DNA from: Dysgonomonas mossii DSM 22836
Lineage (GTDB): Bacteria > Bacteroidota > Bacteroidia > Bacteroidales > Dysgonomonadaceae
Direction of reading: 5' to 3'
DNA: 64,000 nt
NCBI RefSeq assembly: GCF_000213575.1
Contig: NZ_GL892007.1
Coordinates: 310,001-374,000 of the forward strand
The number at the start of each line of letters is the position of its first letter. Positions within the stretch are counted from its first letter, which is position 1. Below, in pieces: positions 43,701 to 52,390 of this stretch. The translations under genes and the position numbers were made by a program. The notes under the pieces were generated by a model. That model was not told the origin of the DNA. It saw only the letters and a program-made list of their open reading frames with translations, and made no database searches.

Positions 43701-43712
43701 AAAGATACTGAT

Positions 43713-45152
43713 TTATTTTATCTTGCGACCTTGGGATTTCTTAGGTTTGTCAGTTCCGACTTTTTGCTCTTGCTTCTCTTCCTGTTTTTTCATTTGGTCT
43801 TCTGTAGGCTTATCCTGTTTGGGCTTTAAAGGTTCTTGCATGTGCTTCGTGGCTTCGTTGGTCTTACCTTCAGAATTAACTGCGACTTGTGTTTTGTGTT
43901 CGCTGGTAGGGGTAACTTCTTTGGCTTTCTCTTTAGCCTTGTCAGGATTGAATTTGTAAAAATCCAGTTTGCCTTTTTCGTGATTTACTTTTATGTAGGC
44001 ATTGTATTCTTCTCCCTGACCATCTTTCATCCCCTTTACATAGATTGTTTTATCTGCCTGCAAATCAGCCTGCTGTTTTTCGGATAGTTCCACACCTGCA
44101 AGGTTTTTGGGAATACACACTTCTTGTTGCTGTGTTTCTTTTGGAAAGATAAATTCTAGGCTACGTTTCTCAGCATTGACTTGAACCAAAGCAGAAAAAG
44201 GTTTCTCCTTAGCCGAAATCATGTTTTCAAGCCACACGGCTTTCCCTTCTATCAAGGTTGCTTTCTGTTTCTCATCTAACTTTACCCCTTTTATTTCATC
44301 AGGTAGTTTGAGCGAAGAAGCCTTCATCGAAACCAGTTCGTTTGTTTGCTTGTCGATACTGACGAAAGAAGGTATAAGTTCTCCTGTGCAGTAGTTTTTA
44401 ATATCGACAATCCGTCCCATGTTTCCATTTCCCAACAGATTCTTTTTGTCTTCATCCGTAAACTGATGACCAAAGAACGGACGGTCAAGTTCGGGAACTT
44501 TGCGGATACCATGAATAGCCAATACAATGTTACCATCGTTGTCGGGACGGAACGAAAGCCTTGCATCTGTCTTCATAATAATTACACCAAAATTGGCTTC
44601 AATCGGGAATGTAGAAGGCGACTTGTAACCACGAAGCATAGGTTCTAAGGCTTTCGATTTTTCAAGCTGTTCTTTGGTGATGCCTAAGTTTTTCAGTTCG
44701 TCCCAATTGATTTTGTTGGGGTCGATAAAATACTTGTTGGCATCAGAGGTTTTCTGTTCCACAGATTCTTTGTGAACTTCGGGTTTAAGCTCTTTGAGTT
44801 CAACACGCAGCTTGTCCAGCATTTCGTCAGCAACAGGCGTAGGATTATTGATGTTTTCCTGAATGACTTTGACGGTCTTTTCCGCTTCTTCGGGAGCAAC
44901 TTTAAAGAAAGTGAAGCGTGTAGGGTCTTTTAATTGATTAAAGAAATTCTTTAAGAAATTTTCAAAGGCATTGCCTTGTTTGTCCACTTTTAGGAACTGG
45001 TTGTTGTTTTCCTGTTTGGGCGGAACGGTTTGCAATTCTCCGTTTTCGTCAATACCCTTTACAGCACTGATTGTTTTTTTATCCTTGTCTAAGACAAGAA
45101 GAATGTCCATCATCTGTTCATCTGAAGTGGATTTGTTTGCATTTACATCCAT
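43713..45152 (-). CDS. DUF3945-family element protein
   Basis: A 479-residue cytoplasmic protein of the DUF3945/DUF4099 type carried by Bacteroides conjugative transposons. Recognisable segments are NKINWDELKNLGITKEQLEKS and LEPMLRGYKSP, then two similar repeats built as GVKLDEKQKATLIEGKAVWLE and GVELSEKQQADLQADKTIYVK. The C-terminal 70 residues are highly charged and rich in Lys, Glu and Gln. Function unknown; usually near topoisomerase or mobilisation genes. The restriction-like operon sits between it and mobC. Confidence 0.82.
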   Translation of the reverse strand: MDVNANKSTSDEQMMDILLVLDKDKKTISAVKGIDENGELQTVPPKQENNNQFLKVDKQGNAFENFLKNFFNQLKDPTRFTFFKVAPEEAEKTVKVIQENINNPTPVADEMLDKLRVELKELKPEVHKESVEQKTSDANKYFIDPNKINWDELKNLGITKEQLEKSKALEPMLRGYKSPSTFPIEANFGVIIMKTDARLSFRPDNDGNIVLAIHGIRKVPELDRPFFGHQFTDEDKKNLLGNGNMGRIVDIKNYCTGELIPSFVSIDKQTNELVSMKASSLKLPDEIKGVKLDEKQKATLIEGKAVWLENMISAKEKPFSALVQVNAEKRSLEFIFPKETQQQEVCIPKNLAGVELSEKQQADLQADKTIYVKGMKDGQGEEYNAYIKVNHEKGKLDFYKFNPDKAKEKAKEVTPTSEHKTQVAVNSEGKTNEATKHMQEPLKPKQDKPTEDQMKKQEEKQEQKVGTDKPKKSQGRKIK

Positions 45153-45207
45153 GATTTTGATTTTAAATGAGTAAATATTTGATTGTCAAATTAAAGGTAT
45201 GGAGTAT

Positions 45208-45243
45208 AAAAAAACTGCCACCCGTTTTTCATGCGAGTGACAG
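45208..45243 (-). terminator. Terminator of the restriction-like operon
   Basis: On the minus strand CTGTCACTCG pairs with CGGGTGGCAG (two wobble pairs, 9-nt loop) and is followed by seven T. It lies 29 bp past the vsr stop and insulates the operon from DUF3945. Confidence 0.85.
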
Positions 45244-45272
45244 CAGATGTCTTAGATTGGCGCTAGATGACC

Positions 45273-45695
45273 TTATTTTTTGATTTCTTCAATCAATCTA
45301 TCCAAACGATTATTTATGTTTACTTTGTTTTTTATTTCACATTGCCAAATGACAATAACATTCCATCCTTTTTCATTTAATTCATTTATATTGCGAAAGT
45401 CTCGTTCTATGTTTTTTGTGATTTTTTCTTGCCAAAACACATGATTTGCTTCAGGTAACCTACCCCTTTTGCATGAATGCCCATGCCAAAAACATCCATG
45501 AACAAATATAACAGTCTTATATTTAGGGAGTACAATATCAGGTTTTCCAGGTAGTTCTTTTACATTTTTTCTAAATCGAAAACCTCTTGAAAACAAAAAC
45601 TTTCGTACTAAAATCTCTGGCATAGTTTCTCTTCCTGAGATTTTAGACATAATATCAGAACGTTTTGATTTTGAATAGATATCTGACATATTCAA
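45273..45695 (-). CDS. vsr: Vsr-type very short patch repair endonuclease
   Basis: A 140-residue Vsr endonuclease: SKSKRSDIMSKISGRETMPE at the N-terminus, catalytic Asp53 in GKPDIVLPKYK, and the zinc-binding HGCFWHGHSC (residues 66-75). Vsr nicks T:G mismatches made by deamination of 5-methylcytosine at sites of the linked methyltransferase. It is the last gene of a six-gene operon and overlaps the HNH gene by 4 bp. In this family some members act as the restriction enzyme itself, so its role here could be repair or cleavage. Confidence 0.9.
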   Translation of the reverse strand: MNMSDIYSKSKRSDIMSKISGRETMPEILVRKFLFSRGFRFRKNVKELPGKPDIVLPKYKTVIFVHGCFWHGHSCKRGRLPEANHVFWQEKITKNIERDFRNINELNEKGWNVIVIWQCEIKNKVNINNRLDRLIEEIKK

Positions 45696-46447
45696 CTTTT
45701 GTTTATAAGAGATTTTAGCTCTTCAATAGTATATGACGGATTTCGCTTGTGTAACATTGAATGGCAGTTAGGACAAATAGGTACTAAATCTTTTTCTGGA
45801 TCAATAATATATTCATTTTTTATTTCTGATAACTGATTAATATGGTGAATATGAATGAATCCCTGTCCTATTAAACCATATGTTTTCTCAAAATCAAATC
45901 CACAAACACTGCAAATACACCCATATATTTCAATACACTTTTTCCTAGCAGATAAACTTCTTTGATATAAATATACTTCAGACTTTGATTTCTTTCCTTC
46001 TTTGTAAACCTGATATATCTCATCTAATCCGAAAATTGGTAATTTCTGTTCAGAAGGTTTCTTAGTAAGATCTAAAAAAGTCCATACAATTTTTATTGGT
46101 TTTTCCCCTTCAAATAATAAAGCATGTCCTAATCCTTTATATGTAAATGCATTTGACGAATTATTTCTGAAAAACATGTGAACATTAACCTCACTTGATA
46201 TCATCATTTTAATAAGTTTTTGTTCTTTATGCGAAGTCGCTTTCCCAAACCAGACTAATTTGTCTTTATCCCAATAATTACCATGATTAACACCAGTACG
46301 ACCAGCCGTACCTATGTTCGCAAATATATAAATATCTCCATTATAACTCCGATATCCTGTATCCCATGAACCTTTTTGACTTTCAAGTGGAACATTTAGC
46401 AAGTTATAGATGTCATTCTTTGTATACTCTTTCTCTATAATAAACAT
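45692..46447 (-). CDS. HNH endonuclease with N-terminal DUF3427-like domain
   Basis: A 251-residue protein. Residues about 1-130 resemble the DUF3427 type found on helicases and nucleases of restriction islands (YTKNDIYNLLN, NYWDKDKLVWFGKA, VHMFFRNN). The C-terminal HNH domain has zinc Cys pairs Cys179/Cys182 and Cys225/Cys228 and the catalytic FIHIHHINQL (His201/His202) and CPNCHSMLH. Probable DNA-cleaving subunit of the operon, cutting DNA that lacks (or carries) the methyl mark of the adjacent methyltransferase. It starts 6 bp after the receiver-domain gene. Confidence 0.82.
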   Translation of the reverse strand: MFIIEKEYTKNDIYNLLNVPLESQKGSWDTGYRSYNGDIYIFANIGTAGRTGVNHGNYWDKDKLVWFGKATSHKEQKLIKMMISSEVNVHMFFRNNSSNAFTYKGLGHALLFEGEKPIKIVWTFLDLTKKPSEQKLPIFGLDEIYQVYKEGKKSKSEVYLYQRSLSARKKCIEIYGCICSVCGFDFEKTYGLIGQGFIHIHHINQLSEIKNEYIIDPEKDLVPICPNCHSMLHKRNPSYTIEELKSLINKS

Positions 46448-46453
46448 ATTTAT

Positions 46454-48088
46454 TTAGTCTTCTTTTAAATGAGGGCAGATACGTTTAATATATTTTTCAC
46501 AAGAATCATCCGTCTCTCTTCGAACAAAGGAGATACCGACTCTAATCGGATTTGAGAAAGCTTTATTTGTTACTCGTTGTGTGTAATTTTCTTTAATTGT
46601 TCCAACAAACAAAAAATCGTAGATATCAGCACCAAATACTATAGAATTGACTTTGGATATATTTCTTTGATTTTCACATAGATATAGAGTAAATGGTTTA
46701 GTAGTCCATTCAACACAAACAATATCGTCTTTTTCTCTAATAAAAGAAAAATAACCACTATCTGAGTCAGATAATCCTCTGTCAATTGAAGTTTTATGTC
46801 CCTTGACAAAATAATACAACCCATTTATTTTGTCAGGTCTTAAACAGTCACAGTGCGGTGTAATACATAATACATATTCATTGTTTCCTTCTTTATCTAT
46901 TTTAAACATATCTCCAAATGAAATATTTCTATCAGAAGAACGACTATGATGTATATTATAATGATAGTTTAATTTAGCCAAATCATTATTGTCAACATCA
47001 TCTTCAGTCCCTTTTGTTTTTTTATAATCACTGAGAGTGTTAAATATCATAGGTTTATCAGTATAGAGGAAATCCGTATTGTAATTTTTCCACAATTCGA
47101 TAAGATATTCATCAAAAGCAGTCTCAGGTTCAATAGTATCCATATGGTGAAAAAAAGCCTTTTCTTTTATTTTACTTAATTCCTTTCCAATGAAAGAGGA
47201 TCTTTCAGAAACTTTATTTCTTATTTCCAAACTCATAAGAGTTAGGAAATTTTCTTTGGAATTTATTATTGCCTGGCAAAAGTGACTATATAAATCATCT
47301 GCATTGCTTTTACTTTTCTCAAATACTGCAAAGAGAGTGTTATTTATTTGTAAATAATTACTATTTGTATCGTACACTATATATGTGCTTTTAAATTCAC
47401 TTCTATAACAATATTCTTCATTTAGAGCAAATCCAAATCTTATAATAGAGTCGAATACCTTGTTACTAGAAAAAATATTATTTATATAGGCACGTACTTT
47501 CCCTTGATTTTTCCCAAATAAGTTAGAGAATTCAGTATTAAACAATTTGTTATCTATAGCTCCTAATGTTCTTCTTTTAAGTAGGTCTTTTAATCTAGGT
47601 AAGATATCATCAGTGTTTTCACCTAATTCATTTTCAACATATTCTTTGAAACTTGTAATATCAGCAATTGCCTTTGTCTTTTCATTCCCACAATAGTAGG
47701 CTAATATTTTATAATGTATTTCCTGAGTCGCATTAGGTGTTAAAGAATAGATACAAACAAAGTGCAAATTATCTGTCCTAACTGCGCCATCGATTATTTC
47801 AAGTGTAGACCTATACTTTGGAACTTCATTTTCAAGCTCCCAATCTAGCACAACCAGATCTTTTCTTTCAAAGATTAACTTGCTTTTTGTAGCCCAATCT
47901 TTTGTGAATTTAAAAAAATCAAGAGAACATTGATTAGCCTGAAAAGATTCATACATAGGTTGACAAATGGCTTCTTTATCTTCTTCGGAGCTAAATAAAC
48001 CAGGTATCATATCATCAATAAAAATAGCCGACTTTATTGATTCATTGATGATAGATTGAGCAACATTTTGAAATGATAAAGCTTCCAT
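46454..48088 (-). CDS. Receiver-like domain protein of the restriction-like operon
   Basis: A 544-residue protein. The first 130 residues have the features of a response-regulator receiver fold: acidic pair FIDD (Asp25, Asp26), a strand ending LVVLDWEL (candidate phospho-acceptor Asp82), and a following strand VCIYSLT (switch Ser/Thr). This corresponds to the divergent Response_reg_2-type receiver seen beside unusual GHKL ATPases. The remaining 400 residues show no domain I know; a cysteine/histidine cluster ITPHCDCLRPDK is notable near residue 420. It starts 2 bp after the double-GHKL gene, so they are coupled partners. Confidence 0.7.
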   Translation of the reverse strand: MEALSFQNVAQSIINESIKSAIFIDDMIPGLFSSEEDKEAICQPMYESFQANQCSLDFFKFTKDWATKSKLIFERKDLVVLDWELENEVPKYRSTLEIIDGAVRTDNLHFVCIYSLTPNATQEIHYKILAYYCGNEKTKAIADITSFKEYVENELGENTDDILPRLKDLLKRRTLGAIDNKLFNTEFSNLFGKNQGKVRAYINNIFSSNKVFDSIIRFGFALNEEYCYRSEFKSTYIVYDTNSNYLQINNTLFAVFEKSKSNADDLYSHFCQAIINSKENFLTLMSLEIRNKVSERSSFIGKELSKIKEKAFFHHMDTIEPETAFDEYLIELWKNYNTDFLYTDKPMIFNTLSDYKKTKGTEDDVDNNDLAKLNYHYNIHHSRSSDRNISFGDMFKIDKEGNNEYVLCITPHCDCLRPDKINGLYYFVKGHKTSIDRGLSDSDSGYFSFIREKDDIVCVEWTTKPFTLYLCENQRNISKVNSIVFGADIYDFLFVGTIKENYTQRVTNKAFSNPIRVGISFVRRETDDSCEKYIKRICPHLKED

Positions 48089-48090
48089 AT

Positions 48091-51036
48091 TTAATTATCT
48101 TGAGTTTTTGAAAAATTTGTATCAATAACAAAACAAGCACCATTCAATTTGTTATATTCAAGTTCATTTGTAGCATACATATCGTATCCAACACTGTTGA
48201 GAGTTTCTTTGGCTAAAAAAAGACCTATTCCTCTACCATTAGGCTTTTTAGAATAAAAAAGATTAAATATTTCATTCAGATAAAAATCTTCAATCGATAC
48301 TCCCGAGTTAAGAATTAAAATTTTGGAGTTATCAACATAATCTAAGTATATTCTGCGATTTTCTACGGGCGTAAGCCAGTAAATCGCATTATGTACAACA
48401 TTAACGAAAGCCGGTAGTAAAATAGATTCATATGTAAAGAATGAAGCATGTTCAAATGCCAATGAAGAATTTAATGTAATATTACGATCTTTTAGTTGAC
48501 TATTAAAGAATAATTTAAGATAAGTAGTGATTTCCGATCCTACAATATTTTTGCGCACCTTACCTGTAGTTCTATACAAAGGGGACATCAATTTGTATTT
48601 ATCTTCCAAATGCTCAAACGCAGTTTTTAATGATAAGTAATTTCTCTGTGCTTTTTCATCTGTTGGTAAATGATCGTTAATTTGAGTAATTGCATAGGCA
48701 ACCTGTGAGTAAAGAGCATTAAACTGATGGTCTATTATTTCAACAGCAATTCCCATCTGAGCTAACTCTTTAGTTTGTTGCCATTGTTTTTCTATATCTT
48801 CATAACGTATTTTATAATAGCCAGTAAGAGCTTCTTCGTCTACATCCAAACTCAATCGATCTAAATGATTAAAAAAAGGAATAATTCTTTCATTTGCCTT
48901 TTTCATTAAATCATTATATATATTCTCAAGTAAATTCAAACTTTGTAGAATATCGTCTCGATTATAAGATGTTGGTTTTATAGCTGTATATTTTTCGTCT
49001 AATTCGGCAATATATATATCATTTTTTTCTTCAAGAATTTTTGATTTTATTTTATCAACTGATCCAGATATTTTCTCAATGGATTCATCAAATACATTCG
49101 ATATAAAAGATCGATATTGACTGTATTTAGCTTCAAATTCTTTATATAACTCATAATCCTTTAATTGATTTCTTGCTTTATCTATTATTTCTTGAGAGGA
49201 TGTTACTCGTTCTTCAATCACTTTCTCATAATATCTATTGTAGTTATAAAGAGATTTTTGTTGACTCTCAGTTAAAGCAAATCGAATAGGTTTACTCAGA
49301 GCCAAACGTCTAATTTTAGCTTTACATTCTTCAATTTTTTTCAGGATTAGATCGATGTCATTAAACAACAAATCAGATTCGGCTTGTTTATCCAACAATT
49401 GATTTAGTAACACACTGAATTCATTTTCTATATCTGATAACTGCTTAGGATATTCTTTTAGTTTCTTAGCATATTGTTTCCTTAGTTCTTTTTCTTTTTC
49501 ATGCTCAGCTTGTTTATTTTTAGCAGCTTCTTCTATTTCATCTTTCTGTGTTCTTTTAATATCAGATTCTGCATGTGTTCCGAAATACATATTAGCAAGA
49601 TCAATAAAAAAAGCCTCTAAGTCTGCTTTGAACTCTCTATAAGCAACATTGTTTATAAAACCTTCTCGTCCGGCTTTATCAGTTAACTTTTTATTGTTTT
49701 CTCGCGATATTTCGATATAGCCAAACATTCTACGGTGACTAAAGAAATACTTTCCTGCGTGTTTAGATCTTCGGTTTTCAAATCGTAAGAAATCTGTTTC
49801 AGTCCTCCCATATGGGAGGACTCTAAATCCGTCTCTATAAATATACAGCCCTCCAAATAAATTTAGCCTTTCATCATAAACTTTATATAACTCCTCAGTC
49901 AGCAAAGATTCGGATGGTATACCAACTATAACCCCAAGTTTTATCTTAAATTTACCATAAGGAGTTTTGCCTGGTTTTCTAACAGCACGAAAAGAATGAT
50001 CAACTTCCTTATTGTATATTTTTATTTTCCCCGAGAATGTACCATCTTCATCAAAACCTCCATAAATTAAGTGATCGCTCAAATTGAAATCATGTGGTGT
50101 GAAAAATTCTCGACTAGAAATTAAATCTCGTTCTCCCTTCTCATCTACAATAACAAACTTTGTAGAAACTCCTATATTTTCTTCTTTAAATACATTAAAT
50201 AAACCATTTAAGCTACTTCTGATTTCCTGCACCGTTGCATCATACTCTGGATATAAATCTTTTTGGTTATATTTAGACAATATAATCAGTTGTTCATCTG
50301 GTTTAAATACAACAAACTTGGTGCCATGAATATTTGTCGAAGTGCCTGTAATAGAAGTAACAAATTCTTGAGAAAAGAAGTCTGGAAGTTGAATATTCTT
50401 AATGTCCGAAATTATATTTAATGCTAGATCTTTTTGTTCTACCCATGAGTTAATTAAATTCCCTTCATTTATACCTTCATTCTTTTTTTTAAGGAAATTG
50501 GCAATAAACTCTTCTTTTAATTCATTAAAAACTACATCAAAATTACTGTCTGGATTAATTGCTCTTAGCGGTATATTTATGTCTTCAATATACAAATTAT
50601 AGTTTTCCAGAATACGCCAGTCAATAAATAAAACCTGCAATGGGTGTCCAACTTTTTTTGTAAGCATTAGCATTGGACTGCCGAGATATGCTACAGATAG
50701 ACGTCCAATTCCTTTTTCTCCCATTCTTATTCGAGGTTCCTTCCATAATGTTTCCTCTCCCTTTTCTTCTAGTTCATTTCTTGACTTTGAGTCAGTACCT
50801 AAAACAATCCATTTTTCAAGTATATCTTCTCTCGACATACCTTTTCCATCGTCTGACAATACAAAGAACGGAGATTTGACATTGTTAACATTCTCTATAT
50901 ATAGATATGCTTCCAGTTTATCTCCATAAGCATCATATCCGTTCTTCCACAACTCAGATATTGCAGTTGGTAAGTCTGAAATTTGACCTTTCCCTAGTAA
51001 ATCTATTGCTCTAGCTTTCGCTCTAAATTGAGGCAT
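48091..51036 (-). CDS. Double-GHKL ATPase: MORC/HSP90-like head, coiled coil, histidine-kinase-like tail
   Basis: A 981-residue protein. The N-terminal GHKL ATPase has the Bergerat motifs ISELWKNGYDA (Glu28, Asn32), DDGKGM (62-67) and GEKGIGRLS (106-114), as in MORC, MutL and HSP90 proteins. A transducer-like region (about 240-460) and a long coiled coil (about 495-720) follow. The C-terminus is kinase-like: helix VEIIDHQFNAL with His770 in H-box position, N-box FVNVVHNAIYWL (Asn883) and G2 box NGRGIGLFLAK (934-941). The G1 box reads NSGVS, not DxGxG, so the second ATPase may be weak or inactive. It lies between the methyltransferase and the receiver-domain gene. No membrane segment. Confidence 0.8.
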   Translation of the reverse strand: MPQFRAKARAIDLLGKGQISDLPTAISELWKNGYDAYGDKLEAYLYIENVNNVKSPFFVLSDDGKGMSREDILEKWIVLGTDSKSRNELEEKGEETLWKEPRIRMGEKGIGRLSVAYLGSPMLMLTKKVGHPLQVLFIDWRILENYNLYIEDINIPLRAINPDSNFDVVFNELKEEFIANFLKKKNEGINEGNLINSWVEQKDLALNIISDIKNIQLPDFFSQEFVTSITGTSTNIHGTKFVVFKPDEQLIILSKYNQKDLYPEYDATVQEIRSSLNGLFNVFKEENIGVSTKFVIVDEKGERDLISSREFFTPHDFNLSDHLIYGGFDEDGTFSGKIKIYNKEVDHSFRAVRKPGKTPYGKFKIKLGVIVGIPSESLLTEELYKVYDERLNLFGGLYIYRDGFRVLPYGRTETDFLRFENRRSKHAGKYFFSHRRMFGYIEISRENNKKLTDKAGREGFINNVAYREFKADLEAFFIDLANMYFGTHAESDIKRTQKDEIEEAAKNKQAEHEKEKELRKQYAKKLKEYPKQLSDIENEFSVLLNQLLDKQAESDLLFNDIDLILKKIEECKAKIRRLALSKPIRFALTESQQKSLYNYNRYYEKVIEERVTSSQEIIDKARNQLKDYELYKEFEAKYSQYRSFISNVFDESIEKISGSVDKIKSKILEEKNDIYIAELDEKYTAIKPTSYNRDDILQSLNLLENIYNDLMKKANERIIPFFNHLDRLSLDVDEEALTGYYKIRYEDIEKQWQQTKELAQMGIAVEIIDHQFNALYSQVAYAITQINDHLPTDEKAQRNYLSLKTAFEHLEDKYKLMSPLYRTTGKVRKNIVGSEITTYLKLFFNSQLKDRNITLNSSLAFEHASFFTYESILLPAFVNVVHNAIYWLTPVENRRIYLDYVDNSKILILNSGVSIEDFYLNEIFNLFYSKKPNGRGIGLFLAKETLNSVGYDMYATNELEYNKLNGACFVIDTNFSKTQDN

Positions 51037-51046
51037 ATCTTTCTAA

Positions 51047-52087
51047 TTAAGTATTTATAATAACATCTCCTAATCGGCGTGCATATTCAGGAGGTACAGC
51101 ATTGCCTATAAGTTTGGCTGTTGATTGCATACTTATTGTTTTGAAAATATAATTTTCAGGAAATGTTTGCAATGTTGCTCCTTCTCTCAAAGATATTGCT
51201 CTATCTTGTTCTGGATGAGCAAAACGACCATTAGAAATATTAAAAAACTTTGTTGTAATTGTTGATGATGGTTTTTTCCAAGACAATCTACCATAAACAT
51301 CTTTAAAACAATTATCCTTTCCAATATAGCATGCTAATTGTAACTCCGGATCATTTTTCCATCCCATACGTGTTCCTCCATCTTTGTCCGTTTTTGCAAG
51401 TCTTTTTAAATTGATTTGATTTAGTCCAGCGGTTGTGTGATTGAAATCCGAAACATCTTTATGTCCAGCAGGGATTACAGGAAAACCTTTTTCTGGGGAA
51501 ATGTAATCTATCAATAAAGCCTGTTTTTCCTCTTTTGGAGGGAGTGATATGGGTTTTACTCTTGATGCAATAAGAGAAAAGCGTTTACGAGATTGAGGTA
51601 CGCCATAATAACTCATATCTATTATTTTTTGTTCAATATATGTATAACCTTTATTTTGAAGAAATTCCAAAAATTCAGGTAATACGCTATCTTTTCTTGT
51701 CATCAATCCAGGTACATTTTCTACTAACACATAACCAGGATTATAGTAATCAATGAAGCGACTGAAATCTAATAATAAATCTTTGGATTTCTGAGATTTT
51801 TCTTTTTTTGTGTTAATTATACTATAATATTGACAAGGACTACAACCTACAAGTATTAAATGATCATCATTTTTATTAATATTTAAATGCTTTTCAAAAT
51901 AATCACTTGGTAATTGAGTTACATCAGAATAAATAAATTTTGAACCGATATTATTATATTCATAAGTTTCCTTCGCATCTTTATCAAAATCAACTCCAGC
52001 TACAACCTCAATACCTGCTAAGCGAAGACCACACGTCATACCTCCACCACCACAAAAGAAATCAATTGCTTTATATTTTTTTTTCAT
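51047..52087 (-). CDS. DNA (cytosine-5) methyltransferase
   Basis: A 346-residue C5 methyltransferase with all core motifs: I DFFCGGGGMTCGLRLAG, IV GCSPCQYYS (catalytic Cys85), VI VLVENVPG (Glu123), VIII YGVPQSRKRF, IX SSTITTKFFNISNGRFAHP, X KLIGNAVPPEYARRLG. The target-recognition region lies at about 190-270; specificity is not readable from sequence. It would protect host DNA and is encoded with a Vsr and an HNH nuclease. Spacing to the XRE gene upstream is 4 bp and to the ATPase gene downstream 10 bp. Confidence 0.95.
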   Translation of the reverse strand: MKKKYKAIDFFCGGGGMTCGLRLAGIEVVAGVDFDKDAKETYEYNNIGSKFIYSDVTQLPSDYFEKHLNINKNDDHLILVGCSPCQYYSIINTKKEKSQKSKDLLLDFSRFIDYYNPGYVLVENVPGLMTRKDSVLPEFLEFLQNKGYTYIEQKIIDMSYYGVPQSRKRFSLIASRVKPISLPPKEEKQALLIDYISPEKGFPVIPAGHKDVSDFNHTTAGLNQINLKRLAKTDKDGGTRMGWKNDPELQLACYIGKDNCFKDVYGRLSWKKPSSTITTKFFNISNGRFAHPEQDRAISLREGATLQTFPENYIFKTISMQSTAKLIGNAVPPEYARRLGDVIINT

Positions 52088-52091
52088 TATA

Positions 52092-52307
52092 CTATTCCTT
52101 TATTTTTGTTGATACAAATAAATCTTTAACATCAACATCAAGAATACCTGCTATATCGATAAATGTTTCGATGTTTGGCTGTTTCTCATTAGTACACCAT
52201 CTGGAAATAGTCGATTCTGTTTTTCCCAATTGTGCAGCCAGCCATTTATTTGTTAATCTTTTCTCTGCAAGAATAACCTTTATTCGATTAATTGCTCTCT
52301 CTGACAT
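52092..52307 (-). CDS. XRE-family regulator heading the restriction-like operon
   Basis: A 71-residue protein starting at MSERAINRIK; an in-frame upstream TTG would add 7 residues and seems less likely. XRE HTH: RLTNKWLAAQLGKTESTISRWCTNEKQPNIETFIDIAGIL. It resembles controller (C) proteins of restriction-modification systems, which delay nuclease expression until methylation is complete. It is the first gene, 4 bp before the methyltransferase. Confidence 0.85.
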   Translation of the reverse strand: MSERAINRIKVILAEKRLTNKWLAAQLGKTESTISRWCTNEKQPNIETFIDIAGILDVDVKDLFVSTKIKE

Positions 52308-52390
52308 ATATATTGTTCTTGTGTGCAAATTTATTGTTTCCTTTTCATAAATACAAACGCAATATAGCTAACTTATCAACACTAAGATAT

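Noticed and set aside
48091-51036. Plain two-component histidine kinase
   Set aside because: It lacks membrane or sensor domains, has a MORC/HSP90-like ATPase at the N-terminus and an altered G1 box, and is embedded in a restriction-like operon, so a conventional sensor kinase label would mislead.
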